Below, in pieces: positions 1 through 11,729 of a stretch of 64,000 nucleotides of DNA (positions are counted from its first letter, which is position 1; every line of letters begins with the position of its first letter). This stretch comes from Rhizophagus irregularis. Taxonomy: Eukaryota; Glomeromycota; Glomeromycetes; Glomerales; Glomeraceae. Where the stretch lies: NCBI RefSeq assembly GCF_026210795.1, contig NC_089444.1, forward strand, positions 424,501-488,500, read 5' to 3'. A program made the translations under genes and the position numbers. Below the pieces are notes generated by a model, which was given only the letters and a program-made list of their open reading frames with translations, did not search any database and had not been told where the DNA came from.

Positions 1-1327
1 AAGATGTGGTATTTTCATTTATCCATTCATATAATTTTATCTTTAGTTCTTTGTCATTCGTATCCATTTCCTGGCAATATTTTTCTATAAATTCTGTTGT
101 TAATATCATGCTATTGCTTATCCTGAATTTTCTTATTCTCTCTATTTCTGACACATTTAATTCGTATCCTAATTTTTCTAAGTCATCCTTTAATTTTAAT
201 AATTCTTTTTGTTCACAATTTTTACATTGTCCAATGTCTGCTATCATATCAGGTAACTTTCTATTCCTACAATTTCCACATATTAATGTTTCTTTTGTTA
301 ACCATTCATTTATTTCATCTTTTAATTTTTCATCACTTAGTCCCATTAATTCGAAAAATGTACCTAAAAAGTCCTCTGTTAATATCAATTCTACCCTTAT
401 CCTTAGGTCCCACATTCTTTGTATATCCTTGTCGGTGAACCTTCCACCCATTTCTTCAATTTTTCTTTTTAATGATTCCACTGTCCATTCGACATCATCC
501 TCTATTTTTATTTCATAATGTATACTACCATCACTGTCCTCTAATTCATAACTTTCAGGACTATCACTTTCTGGGTCCTCAGGTTCCCTTGTAAATTGTT
601 TGGTGTCAATAAATCTTTGTAACACTTTCTGTATCAATCTTTCCCATTCTTGTTGTTTTGATTCTTCCTCTCCTAATGAGTTTCTATAAACAATTGTATT
701 CGTTAAATCAATTACTTCTCTTATATTTTTAGTTATGGCTTCTTCTATGTATAATAATTTCCTGAATATTACTATCGTTTCTGGTGTCGCATGGATTACT
801 TCCACCCCAAATTCTAATATTGAACCGTACCATTCCCAAAATTTTTGAAATCTGTTTTCAACATCCCAATCTTCCAAAATATATCCATGTTCCATTATTT
901 CTGGACATCCAATTAATCGATCAAATACTTCATTTTCCAAGTTTCCTTCAATACAATCCCTTACAATTACTACAATTATTATCCTTAAACCTTTTTCTTT
1001 CATTTTTGGTTGTTGTCTGTACCTTATTGATTCAATTATTCTATCTACTATATTCCTACATTTTCCTTTATGTATTGTATCCTCCCTTTCTCTATTGTCC
1101 ATACTTAATAAATTCAATAATTCTTTATGTGTTACATTATTGTACATTAGTATTGTATCCTCGAATTTAAACAAAGCATCCCAAAATTTCTTGAATGCCG
1201 CTGATACTTCTCTTTCTATTGGGTTACATGTTTCACATGCTAAACATTCCTCTGGTTCTATCACTCCTAGGTCATGTTCTTGTTTATGGTTTATATATTC
1301 AGCGTTCCAAACATGGTACCATTCCAT
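1..1327 (-). CDS. Long unrecognised ORF, 3' part outside window
   Basis: Reading the minus strand from the ATG at 1327, 442 codons run without a stop to the left window edge, so this is the N-terminal part of a longer protein. The product is unrecognised. It begins MEWYHVWNAE, has a Cys cluster (C28, C31, C34), a charged helical middle with a Glu/Asp-rich patch, and a possible zinc knuckle C350-x2-C353-x14-C368-x2-C371. The frame stays open upstream of the ATG to an in-frame TGA at 1418-1420, and a short separate ORF (MRRLQERDKS...) sits further upstream on the same strand, ending at TAA, so an upstream exon or a decayed N-terminus is possible. The length and clean frame in AT-rich DNA argue for a real gene, perhaps a member of a repeat or mobile-element family. 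Function is not assigned. Confidence 0.6.
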   Translation of the reverse strand, partial: MEWYHVWNAEYINHKQEHDLGVIEPEECLACETCNPIEREVSAAFKKFWDALFKFEDTILMYNNVTHKELLNLLSMDNREREDTIHKGKCRNIVDRIIESIRYRQQPKMKEKGLRIIIVVIVRDCIEGNLENEVFDRLIGCPEIMEHGYILEDWDVENRFQKFWEWYGSILEFGVEVIHATPETIVIFRKLLYIEEAITKNIREVIDLTNTIVYRNSLGEEESKQQEWERLIQKVLQRFIDTKQFTREPEDPESDSPESYELEDSDGSIHYEIKIEDDVEWTVESLKRKIEEMGGRFTDKDIQRMWDLRIRVELILTEDFLGTFFELMGLSDEKLKDEINEWLTKETLICGNCRNRKLPDMIADIGQCKNCEQKELLKLKDDLEKLGYELNVSEIERIRKFRISNSMILTTEFIEKYCQEMDTNDKELKIKLYEWINENTTS

Positions 1328-1607
1328 TTTTAATAAAATTCTCTGAAAATTTTCACATCTTTTACTTTTTATCCTTCTTTTATATTTTATTTGACCTATA
1401 CTGGGCTTGCCTTTACCTCATTTGTTCATTACTGAGTATGGTAGTTTACAGGTTTGTACAAATAAATTTATATTCCATAAAATTTTTCATCCTAAGATTT
1501 GGATGTGTTTCCATATTTGATTTATCTCTTTCCTGTAATCTTCTCATATTTGTCCAGCAAATATTATTTTTAATAAAATTTTTAATCATGATTTTTCTTG
1601 GGTACCC

Positions 1608-1755
1608 TCACACAGAATTGTTTTTGGAAGTTCACACAGAACTATTCTCAATTGATCACACAGAATACCTCAATTGAGTTCACACAGAAAAAGCTCACAC
1701 AGAACTATTCTCAATTGATCACACAGAAAACCTCAATTGAGTTCACACAGAATTA
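1608..1755. repeat. CACACAGAA / CTCAATTGAG repeat cluster
   Basis: Seven CACACAGAA boxes lie here. A block of about 65 bp containing ACTATTCTCAATTGATCA and CCTCAATTGAGTT occurs twice almost identically. CTCAATTGAG is itself a palindrome. The cluster lies about 280 bp upstream of the minus-strand ORF, on whose strand the box reads TTCTGTGTG, so a promoter role is possible. Confidence 0.75.
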
Positions 1756-1799
1756 CCCCACCATCGTATTTATAGTGTCGGCTTTTGGGTACACTTTTT

Positions 1800-2216
1800 A
1801 TCCTTAACTTAACCTCAATTATTTATGAAAATTATTTTTAATCCTTAATTCATGGGACTTATTTACAATATTCTATTAAAACCCCTTCTAACTTGATTAG
1901 CCTCGCATTTCCCTTGATAATCAATTACTACCATACATATTTGGTTCATATGTATGAAAATTATTATAATAATAATTTTTCATTGACTTATCAGCCGGTG
2001 GTCAAGTTAGATCAAAAATTTAATTTTTAACATTATTTCTTCATACATTTATGGTCATACTTACCCAAATTAATACTTTTTACATTGGTAACCATTATTT
2101 TTACGTATCCTTTAAAATATTTGACTTTATTTTATTAAAATTTATCATTAATACACCTTAAATTCTTTTTTAACCAAGACTTAGAACTTTTAATTTTATA
2201 ATTCCTTAACTTCGTC
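1800..2216. other. AT-rich spacer
   Basis: No coding potential, repeat or RNA gene is visible between the CACACAGAA cluster and the GATC duplication. Confidence 0.6.
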
Positions 2217-2333
2217 GATCCTTTATTTGTAACTTCTAATGATCACGTGGGGGTGATCATTTTCTTTTCTCAGAGATCCTGTACTTATAACCTGTAGTGA
2301 TCATGTGAGGATGATCACTTTCCTTTCTCGGAG
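2217..2333. repeat. 58-bp tandem duplication with GATCAC...GTGATC palindromes
   Basis: Two diverged units start at 2217 and 2275 (GATCCTTTATTTGTAACTTC and GATCCTGTACTTATAACCTG). Each contains a GATCACGTGGGGGTGATC-type palindrome and ends in TTTCTC(A/G)GA. Confidence 0.75.
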
Positions 2334-2436
2334 CATGCACCACTTGTAACACCTGAGCCCATAGAGAATTATGTTTGCCACCTCAGGTATTAACAAAATG
2401 ACTCTTTATTAATAATATAAATAAATACAATAATAT

Positions 2437-3951
2437 ATGGCGCGCCGATGTGGACAGATTGGTATTTTATTAATACCAACTCCTGCTATTTAAAATAATA
2501 CTAGCTCTTGTATTTTAAAATTACTGATTTTGCCTAAAATGGCAATTCCTTTTTATATTATTAGACAGATTTGTATTTGTTTAATACCAAATTTCTCTAA
2601 TTAAATATTACCAACTCTTGTAATTTTAAAATTAGTAGATCTTTTTTCTTTAATAGACAGATTCATATTTTTTTATTGCCTCTTTTTTTCATTAGAAGAT
2701 CTTTTTTCTTTAATAGACAGATTTGTATTTTTTTATTATTAGCTCTGACGATCATTTTTATTCGCTAAATCTCACCGCAGGTGATCCTTACCGCAGGTGA
2801 TTTTATTCCGGCCAAATTATAATTCCAGCTGGAGTTAATTGTGTAACCTACTAATAAAAAGTTTTGACTTTTTTAGTAACAATGTGGTATAAAAATTGCA
2901 CCAATGAGTTCGGAAGATGCCCGTTTATAATCAAATATGCAGTTAAATTTTGTGTAGCCTCACTGCATAAATCACTTTACTTAAGAAATCTATTTCGTAA
3001 TGGTCAAAAGTGGTCTATTTGACCTTAAAAGTGGTCAAACTTGACCTTATTGATGGTTAAAAGTGGTCAAATGACCATCAGTTGCCTTAATTGATGGTCA
3101 AAAGTAGTCTATTTGGTGGTCAAATGTAACCATCAGCTACCTTAATTGATGGTTAAAAGTGGTCAAACGTGACCATCGGCTGCCTTAATTGATGGTCAAA
3201 AGTGGTCAAATATGCCCTCCCCTTGAACTACCAATTATTAGTATAACCAAACAGAAAATTTTCGAAAAATTCCTATGTGCTATATGACCACTTTCTAGGG
3301 TCAAATAGACCACTTTTGACCATCAATTAAGGTAGCTGATGGTCACGTTTGCCACTTTTAAGGTCAAATAGACCACTTTTGACCATTACGAAATAGATTT
3401 CTTAAGTAAAGTGATTTATTCAGTGAGGCTACACAAAATTTAACTGCATATTTACTTATAAATGGGTATCTTTCCGGATCTATTAGTGCAATATTTATAC
3501 ATTGTAACTAAAAAAAATCAAAAACTTTTTTATTAGGTTACACAATTGAATTTGGCTGGAATTATAATTTGACCGGTGAAATCACCTGCGGTGAGATTTA
3601 GCAGATCTGCTAATGAATAAAAATGATCGTCAGAGCTAATAATAAAAAAATATAAATCTGTCTGGTAAAGAAAAAAGATCTGCTAATAAAAAAAGGGGAT
3701 AATAAAAAATATAAATTTGTCTATTGAAGAAAAAAAGATCTGCCAATTTTAAAATTACAAGAGTTGGTAATATTTAATTAGAGAAAGTTCGTAATAAATA
3801 AATATGAATCTGTCTAATAATGCAAAAAGAAATTGCCATTTTAGACAAAAATCTGCCACTTGCAGTAATATTAAAATACATGAGCTGGTATTATTTAAAT
3901 AGCGGGAGTTGGTATTAAAAAAATACCAATCTGTCCACATCGGCGCGCCAT
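2437..3951. mobile_element. 1.5-kb foldback (palindromic) nonautonomous element
   Basis: The two halves are inverted copies of each other. The left end ATGGCGCGCCGATGTGGACA is matched in reverse complement by the right end, and pairing continues inward for about 700 bp. The centre (about 3000-3360) holds imperfect repeats of ATTGATGGTCAAAAGTGGTC. The flanks AATAATAT (2429-2436) and AATAATAC (3952-3959) match at 7 of 8 positions, a possible target duplication, though the AT-rich context weakens it. No protein is encoded. The superfamily cannot be assigned. Confidence 0.75.
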
Positions 3952-3959
3952 AATAATAC

Positions 3960-4297
3960 GCTTGGTTTAATAACATCAAATAATAAAATAAATAATTCAT
4001 AACAAAATTTGTTCAACTTTCTCTTTCTCTGTCCTTTCCAAAAGGTGATCTTCGCGCCCTTTTATGTTTGTTTTTGTGTAACTAAATTCATAATTTCGAT
4101 TCATGGATTTAAATTATTAAAGTATTTCCATTGTTTTAAAGTATTTCCATTATCTTAATTTTGTATCCATTTGATCATCATAAACTCCTGAATTATGATT
4201 TATAATATTAACGTAGTGATCAACAAATTAATCACTTGACACCTCAGATCACTTGATTTCATTCAATTTAGTATCTTTCGGATCCTCATTTATCCTT
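3960..4297. other. Spacer
   Basis: AT-rich spacer with no gene, repeat or RNA recognised. Confidence 0.5.
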
Positions 4298-4432
4298 AAA
4301 TCTCGTGACTAATAGTTTAAGGTCATCACGGACCAATTACTTTAATCCATGCGATTATTAGTTTAAAGACTTCTCGGTCCAATTATACTTGATTCTCATG
4401 ACTAATAGTTTAACGACTTTTCGGTCCGATTA
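4298..4432. repeat. Short tandem repeat, about 50-bp unit, 3 copies
   Basis: Three diverged units share (C/T)GTGACTAATAGTTTAA, a short gap, then CGG(A/T)CCAATTA. No coding content. Confidence 0.6.
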
Positions 4433-5769
4433 AAATAAAAATAAAAATAAGTTAAAATTTTATACACTAAGACTAAATGTAATACTGCGCCTCACAATTA
4501 ATAAATTTACTAGGTATACTACGGCATTACACCGTAAAAGACTCATATTTCCGAAATTAATAAACTTATATCACGAAAGGCTCATTTTACGGGGTTTTAC
4601 AGAAATAACGGATAAATTTTTTATAGGGAACTTTTTGATTTTATTCTTGTTTTGGCCTTTTTGAATTAATTACTTGAGTATTCAGAAATGCCGTTTCTAC
4701 TGTTTCAATAGTTTCAATATTTGATATTTATTCCTCATTTTTATTGACCATATCTTTTTCATTATCATGTGCAGTTTGTTGATTCATATTTAGAAAATCG
4801 CAACTGTTTAAAAAAAAAAAATTGTTAAAATATCATATTATTTACTGAATACTCTTAAATTATTAAAACACAACTTTTTAGCCTGATTTAAAATATTCGC
4901 ATTGATTTCAGAGAGAGGGCTTGAAATGCTAATATTTTAAATTTACTCATCTATTATTTCTGATGAGGAAGAACAATCTAATTTTTGTTTACTAGTTTTC
5001 TCATATGGTGTTTTGAAATGAAAATTTTATAAGAAAAGTTTAAATAAAGCTTATAATGTGAATTAAAAATAACATAACAATGAAGTTATTTATTTATGTT
5101 GTTGTGCTAGCTATATAAGTCAAAGGACTGAATGATTGGATGAAAATTGACCACGTAGTAGTGGCCAATTAATAAAGAGCTCTAGCTCTGTATTATTATA
5201 AAATGCAAAAAATATTTCTATTGTATTTTTCAATGATATCTTTTTTAATACTGTTTTTTATTCACGTTAAGTATTATTCGATGAGTTAAAATATCGTAGT
5301 TACCTTATCGCGCGTATAAAGTATATAGATCATCTGCCAAATTTGCACGAATAAAGCCTTTACAATTAAAAATACCGATTAAAAATACGCAAATAATAAC
5401 TGACCGGTCGCTTATTAATTATCGACCAGGCATTTGATGTGCGACAAAATACGTGGTTGAATAAAAATCTTTTGATCGTAACGGATAGTTCAACGAATTT
5501 TTAGATTTCATGATATAATAGCTTTTGAGTTTCTTTAATAAAAATAAATAAATATTAATTGTGTTTTCTTGAGAGATAGAAAAAAAATTTATCTAAATTT
5601 GTAGTTCATATTGGTAAATTAGGAATCAAAAAAAAAAATTTAAAATTTCTCTGATTTTTTTCTATATACTTGGTTTTAACTAGATTAAAATAATAATTTA
5701 TTAATTATGTAAATCTCCAACGAATGCATGTTGTCATCTATCATCTTTTGTCATCAAAGAAATGACCAA
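4433..5769. other. Gene-free AT-rich stretch
   Basis: No ORF or structured element was recognised. Around 5470-5520, GATCGTAACGGATAGTT resembles a motif of the segmental duplication at 8370, so a small relic of that duplication may be present. Confidence 0.5.
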
Positions 5770-6000
5770 TATCTAAAAAGCATTTTTAATTTATCTAAAG
5801 AGCATTGCTGATTTGTCTAATAGTTCTAAAAAGGCGTTCAGTTTAATTTATCTAGAAGAGCGTCTTTGATTTAACTAATAGTACTTTTTAATTTAATTAT
5901 CTAAGAAAGTGCTTTTTACTGTAATTTAACTAAAAGCGCTTTTGAGATTTATCTAAGAAAGCGTTTACAATTTACCTAAAAAAATCGAAAAAATTGTTTT
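5770..6000. repeat. Degenerate short tandem repeat
   Basis: About seven irregular units of the form TTTAATTTATCTAAGAAAGC(G/A)TTT follow each other. This is low-complexity sequence with no coding signal. Confidence 0.5.
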
Positions 6001-6516
6001 GGATTAAAAAAAAAATCGGAATTTTAGTCCGAAGTGAGGACTATATACTTCTCTGTCTGCCCAGCACGTGACGATGTACAGCAATAAGACTTTCGATTTC
6101 CCGTTTCCTAGTTTATTAAAAAAAAATGCGTTTGATAACTTTTGGATGAAAAAAAAAATTTTTTATCTAAAAAGTGCGTTAATACTGCTGAATTGTCGGT
6201 TTATATAATTATCGATATATTTATTATACGGTTTAATGAAAGTATTGTTATTAGAAATATCAAATCATTTTATATCCGAAATGGAGTAAATTTTTTGAAA
6301 TGTGGTAGGTAATAATCGGATTTTATTGAATAAGTGTAGGGTAAAATGAGGAAAAAAAGTGGTAGGATCTTTTATAGGTAAATTTTTGTGATGTTTAAAG
6401 TGGTTATGTATCAGGATTTATATAAAGTATATACGGTATAAAAAAGTTAAAATTTAATTGAGTTGCAGAGCATATAGTACGATTTTCAAATTAAGACGTT
6501 AAATTTTTTCATAATC

Positions 6517-6688
6517 ATTTATCGCCGTTTTCAAAATGATGTGCGTAGTTAAATTTGAATAAAAAAAAAAGAAAACTGAAACCCGGACGAAAACCGGACA
6601 AAATATGGACAAAAAACGGATGAAAACCGGTATTTGAATATACAATTACAAATAATCTACGTACACCATTTTGAAAACGGCGATAAAT
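6517..6688. mobile_element. 172-bp palindromic MITE, ATTTATCGCC termini
   Basis: The left terminus ATTTATCGCCGTTTTCAAAA is matched by the reverse complement at the right end, and the inverted pairing continues through (A/G)TGT(A/G)CGTAG. The centre is short and purine-rich. Related termini occur at 61691 and near 35250. No clear target duplication was found. Confidence 0.7.
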
Positions 6689-6914
6689 ACTTATAAAAAA
6701 AATAATCTCATAATGGGCTCAAATTAAATAGATTTCAAAATTCCCAATAGACTTTATTAAAAAAATCCTTACTAAATTATTTCCAAATACTAAATAAAGA
6801 ATTTTTTGAACTAAGAGTTTGAAATAGAACGCATTTGTGGTTGGTTATGTTAGTATTGTTCAAAACCAAATTGTTACTAATCTGGCTTGGGTAAATTCAA
6901 TGTATTTTTAGTAT

Positions 6915-7629
6915 TGTTACCACTGATTTATGACGTTTGATAGGTAGTAACAGAAATAAATATAAGGATCGGTTAATGGATGATAAAGTAATATGACGAT
7001 ATGTAACAAGTGGTAAGGTAAATAATGATATAGATAATTAATGATATATAATAAAGGTTAATAAACGATAACTATAATAATAGTTAATAAAATATATACG
7101 AATAATCAACGATGTATATCGAATAATTAGCAAGTGATAATAAAAAAAAACAATGATAATAAACGATATGAAACAATGTGATAAAATGTGATAAAACGTG
7201 TATAAATAATTCGTTAATAAAAAAAGTACAATATTACTGCCTCAACCGGCGCTCTGTAATATCCGGATATCTATCTTATAACAATAAAACTATACGAATT
7301 CTAAACTGAACTAGAACTTTATCTTCCAACATCGGCCCTTTATATAACGTTAAATTTTTAGGACGAATCTGTCCTTCGGACATAATTGTCTCCCGGCCAA
7401 TATCGTCTCCCGGCTAATTGTGGCGATCTGGGCACGTTTGTCTATACAGCCATTTATATTCAGCCACTTATATTCAGCCACTTTACATCGCTCTTTTTTT
7501 ATCTAATCTATAAACAACTAAAAACAACTACAGGTAATATATCTAAAAATAACTAAAAATAACTAAAAGATAAAAATAGAATAAAAAAATAAAAATAAAT
7601 AAAATAATAAAAAAAAATATCCCGTGACA
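6915..7629 (+). mobile_element. Solo-LTR-like repeat, copy 1
   Basis: The 715-bp repeat begins TGTTACCAC and ends CCCGTGACA, giving the TG...CA ends and short inverted termini expected of an LTR. It is the same family as 10394-11138. Internal landmarks shared by the two are GGTAGTAACA, AAGGATCGGTTAAT, ATATTACTGCCTC, GCTCTGTAATATCCG and TGTGGCGATCTGGGCAC. No pol or gag gene adjoins it. The flanks (AGTAT left, GTGAGTAT right) give only an offset candidate for a 5-bp duplication. Confidence 0.6.
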
Positions 7630-7639
7630 GTGAGTATGC

Positions 7640-9107
7640 ATAAAAGTAGTGAAACGATCCGTGCCGTACGTACTCATAAAAAATTTAATTCTCTACACAT
7701 TATTTTATGCCGACATTTAAAACATATGATTTGCGCATCTTTTTTTCATATCTTTCTTATCAACCCTAAAATGAAATGTTGATGACTTTCATTCTTTCCA
7801 AAAATAATAAAAAGAATAAAAATATATAAATTTATTAGTTTCTACTAGCGAAAAAAAATATAACTATTTTGAGATTCATTGAAAGTTACAGTTATATATA
7901 AATTGATATATGTACAATGCCCGGTAATAAGTTACAGGTTACCTACAAATTAGTACAATTTGTGTCAAATGTACCCCTGTAAAAACTTTTTTTTAAGCGT
8001 GTCTTTAAGGAATAAGTAAAGTTACACAACTGCAAAAAATTGATCGTTATATTTGAGGGTTAATTTGAAAAATAAAGAATTTAATAAAAAAATAAAATCA
8101 GTGAAATATGTGGAATATGTGGAATATGCACATTTGACTGGCTTTTCAATCATTTGCAGATTATTTCCGTTCCTATTTTTTTTTTAAAAAAAAAATTTAA
8201 GTTTTAACTCTTTATTTCTAACTTTTAATTATAACCAAATTTTAAGTACATAATTTGTTCTTTAGTTTAACAATATATTATATAACGATTAATAAAATTT
8301 TATAGTAGGATCAACTTTAGGTTTTAAAATTATAGTGACCAGCCAGGCAATGTAGATCTGATGTGATCGTGACGGATAGTTTAAAAAATTTAGCTTCTAA
8401 AATTCTTTTTTTTTTAAAAAAAAAATAAAGTGAAATAAAATATGACAAGTGTCCACTCCTTGAAAAACGCAAACATCATGCACTCGTTTGGGTTTCCGAA
8501 CGTAATATATTTTTTTAAAATAATTAATAAATCATTATTTTGATCTAAAAACAAGCATATAAGAAAGCACTATTGAAATTAATTAATCCCATAATTTACG
8601 CAAAGTATAGATTTTTTGATCCTATTCTTTCAAATTATATACATATATAGTATGTAGATGATCCTATTGTTCTCTTTTTATAATTTGCGTAATTCTTAAT
8701 AGACCATTAAACGAGATCTGCCTAAAAGGCAGTGATAATGATTTCCGATTAAGGTTATATTTGGCATTGTTTTTTTTTGATGTAAGAATTATATTATTTT
8801 ATGTTATCATATTTACAATTCAGAGCTGGTTTTTTTTTTCTTTCAATTATAAAAACATGAAGGATCGGACAAAAAAAATTTATATAATAACCCTCCTTTT
8901 GGAGGTTAACCTAGATATTTTTTTTAATAACGAAAAAAAATTTTTTCAATTTTTTTTTGTACACTTCTCTATTCTAAATTATTTTGATTCAATCGAATAG
9001 AAAATCAATAAATGAATTTTTTAATTTGTTAATATTTCGGGGGGAACAAAACCAAAAAAATTTGTAAATACTTTACGTACAAAATAATTTTTCATAAAGA
9101 GAAAATA
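7640..9107 (+). repeat. Segmental duplication, copy A (upstream part)
   Basis: This block leads into the small two-exon gene at 9108. It is repeated in diverged form as 13120-13830 (matching about 7650-8380) plus 19545-20330 (matching about 8390-9107). Shared landmarks include TTGCGCAT(C/T)(C/T)TTTTTTCAT, AGCTTCTAAAATTCTTTTTT and the CAACAT(C)ATGCA(C/T)TCGTTTG(A/G)GTTT region. The sequence before the gene is non-coding and very AT-rich. Confidence 0.7.
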
Positions 9108-9576
9108 ATGGAACAACCGTCAGTCACTTGTTTTGCCACTCAATCTGTTGACTATCTCGCTCAAACTCACGATCCAAAGACTTTAAAATGGTAAGTTTTA
9201 AGGAATATATAAAGAAAGAAAAAATTTTTCACTAGAAATATTTGTAAGCGGAAGGTACAGTGCGACAACCCTCTTTTGGCATTTGAAATTATTTCTCTTT
9301 TTAATTTTATTCATTTTCTTCTACTACTGTTTTAGCAGTTCTTCTCAATATCAGAGACAACGAGAACAATGTCTCACAAATGTAGCTAAAACTCAATCAT
9401 CATCATATGTGCCACGATATAATCGTTCTCTTCAAAATCGCAGAATTCAACGAAAAATAAGACAATCAAGAACGATGAATACGTCGTATATATTGAATTA
9501 TTTTACACAGTTTCCTATACAAAACACCAGCAACAATCCATTTGCAAACCAAATATTTAACGGAATTAATTTCTAA
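9108..9576 (+). CDS. Small two-exon gene, copy A (106 aa, unknown function)
   Basis: Exon 1 is 9108-9190 and exon 2 is 9339-9576, with a 148-bp intron (GTAAGT donor, TTTTAGCAG acceptor, phase 2). The protein starts MEQPSVTCFATQSVDYLAQT, passes PKTLKW at the splice junction and has a basic second half (QRQREQCLTNVAKTQSSSY, then several RR/KR pairs) ending NQIFNGINF. No family is recognised. Support comes from the diverged copy at 20331-22677, which keeps the same start, splice phase, reading frame and stop, and differs by a whole-codon (9-nt) insertion in exon 1. The acceptor is of NAGNAG type (TAGCAG); alignment to copy B favours the second AG. No signal peptide or membrane segment is seen. 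Confidence 0.65.
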
Positions 9577-10393
9577 TAAGTGATGGTGTTGTTAGCGTAA
9601 ACCATGGCGCAGTAAAAAAATCACTTGGTGGCAAAGAAAAATTTTGATTTTTATATTATTTTTCTTTATATAAATACGGTATCTTTTTTTCATAAGTTAA
9701 AGTAAGTCATTTTATAGAAAGCGATCTTGATGGTGGTTATAGCGTGGGTTGTAGTTTTAGCTTAATTATTATATAGTTAGTTTCATTAATACACTGATTT
9801 TTTTTTAGCTTTGATGTAATGTTTAGATTCGAAATATTTATACGTCTTTCTTAATAGACCAAAAAAAAAAAAATAATAACTTCGTAATTTTCATAATTTT
9901 GTGAGTACATTTTGCTATGTAAAAATATCAAATCATTTCATTCTTAAAAAAAGAAAATTGAATACATATGTTACGAGGTTAACCATAGTATCAGATGTAT
10001 CCAAGCAGATTAATATTCTAAAATTTCCTTGTTATGATCTCTAGCGCAAAATGTGACAATTCGATAATTTTTATAATACTAACAAATTTAAAATGCAGTT
10101 CTGGTTGACAAAATCTTAAAATATATGATATATCATTATGTTACGCATTTGAAATAATGTGATAATGTTGACAATGCCATTATTAATTAACTTCAAATTT
10201 CAAGTTGAATTTTTTATAGTGTTCTATCTTTATTCGTAAAAATATATAAAATTGTTCTAGTAAACAAGTATAAAATAAAAAAAAAAAAAAAAGAATCAAA
10301 GAAATAAACATAAATTATTTTTATATTAGATTATCTTAGATTGCATCATTATATAATAATGGAATTAATCTACTGTAACAGTAGATTAATTAG
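9577..10393. other. Gene-free spacer downstream of copy A
   Basis: AT-rich 3' flanking sequence. A CTACTGTAACAGTAG palindrome lies at about 10370-10386, just before the LTR-like repeat. Nothing else is recognised. Confidence 0.5.
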
Positions 10394-11138
10394 TGTTACC
10401 ACCGGTTTCCGTCGTTCGGTAGGTAGTAACAAAAAGAAATATAAGGATCGGTTAATAAAGGGCAGGGTAATATAGCGATATATGATAAGAGGATACAAGT
10501 GCGTGCGGGTAAACGATAATGAACGATTATAGAAGATAATAAGTGATGTGATATGTTAATAAGGGTAGATCGGGTGGTGTGTGTATAAAGATAATTAATA
10601 TATAACAAAAATCAACAAATGGTAATAAATGATAATGATAGTGAACGATAATAAACGATAATAAACAATAATAAACAGTGTAAAAAAAAATGTATATGAA
10701 TAATACGGAAATAGATCGGCGGTTTATTAACAATTAAACAAGATACGATATTACTGCCTCCCTCGGTGCTCTGTAATATCCGTATATTATCAGATGATAA
10801 TAAAACTAAGCTTATACTGAATTCTAACTGAACTAAACTTAGAACTATCCTAACTGAACTTCCAATAACGGTCCTTTTTATAATGTTAAAATTTTGGTAC
10901 AATTCTGTCTCTTCGAACAGAATCGCCATTCGGCCATTATTCCCGGCCAATTGTGGCGATCTGGGCACATTTGTCTATACAGCCACCTATATTCAGCCAC
11001 CTTTCTATCGCTAAGCTTCCGTTTGTTATCTAATCACTAAATATCTAAAAATAACTAAAAATAACTATACTAAAATAATCAAATAAAAAATAAAAGATAA
11101 AAATAGATAAAAAAATCAAAAAAAATTATCCCGTGACA
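10394..11138 (+). mobile_element. Solo-LTR-like repeat, copy 2
   Basis: Starts TGTTACCACCGG and ends CCCGTGACA; 745 bp in the same orientation as copy 1 and clearly homologous along its length. The flanks ATTAG (10389-10393) and AATAG (11138-11142, overlapping the terminal A) resemble a 5-bp target duplication with one mismatch. ORFs predicted on either strand inside it are not considered genes. No internal retrotransposon sequence follows. Confidence 0.6.
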
Positions 11139-11729
11139 ATAGCATTTATTGAAAAAATTCAGTCACGTGTTATTGTGTTATTTGTCCAAATCACATGTTT
11201 GCTATTTATTTTCAATTTGAAAGCCAGTCCAAGTTCTCGGCTCTCGGCACAAAATTTAATCAGCTGTAAATCAAATGTAACTCCGAGTTGGTTAATGTTG
11301 AAATTTGATAGTAGGACCTTGGTCATATAAAATACGGGAGAAAGAAAATGACGAGATTTGGAAAAATTTTACCCAAAAACTTTCAGGTTTTGTACCTACT
11401 TTTCTACATACATTTACCCAAACTTATACATACCAGATTAGTAAAATTTGGGATTTGAAGTTAAAGTGCTTATATGTGCATACATATATATAAGTGTTGT
11501 ACCGTAACTGTACGAAAAGCAAAAAAAAAAAAATTTCGTACAGTACAGCTTAATTCTCAGACAGCTTAATTCTTAGACTAACTTTTTAGCTTAAAAAATT
11601 TCATAAATATACTTAAACTAAAACACTACAAATTTATAGTGTCGTTGAAAATCTTATTACGATTTATTGGATAATTAACAAATCCGAAATCAAAAAATTT
11701 TATAATTATTTATTATTAACAGTACTAGC
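11139..11729. other. Spacer with small palindrome
   Basis: Nothing coding is recognised. ACTGTACGAAA and TTTCGTACAGT form a hairpin around an A-rich loop at about 11508-11548. Confidence 0.5.

Noticed and set aside
6-518. 170-codon plus-strand ORF
   Set aside because: Antisense shadow of the much longer minus-strand frame running from 1327 to the window edge.
3000-3360. Regularly spaced repeats considered as a CRISPR-like array
   Set aside because: Units are diverged and without unique spacers, and they lie in the centre of a palindromic eukaryotic element.
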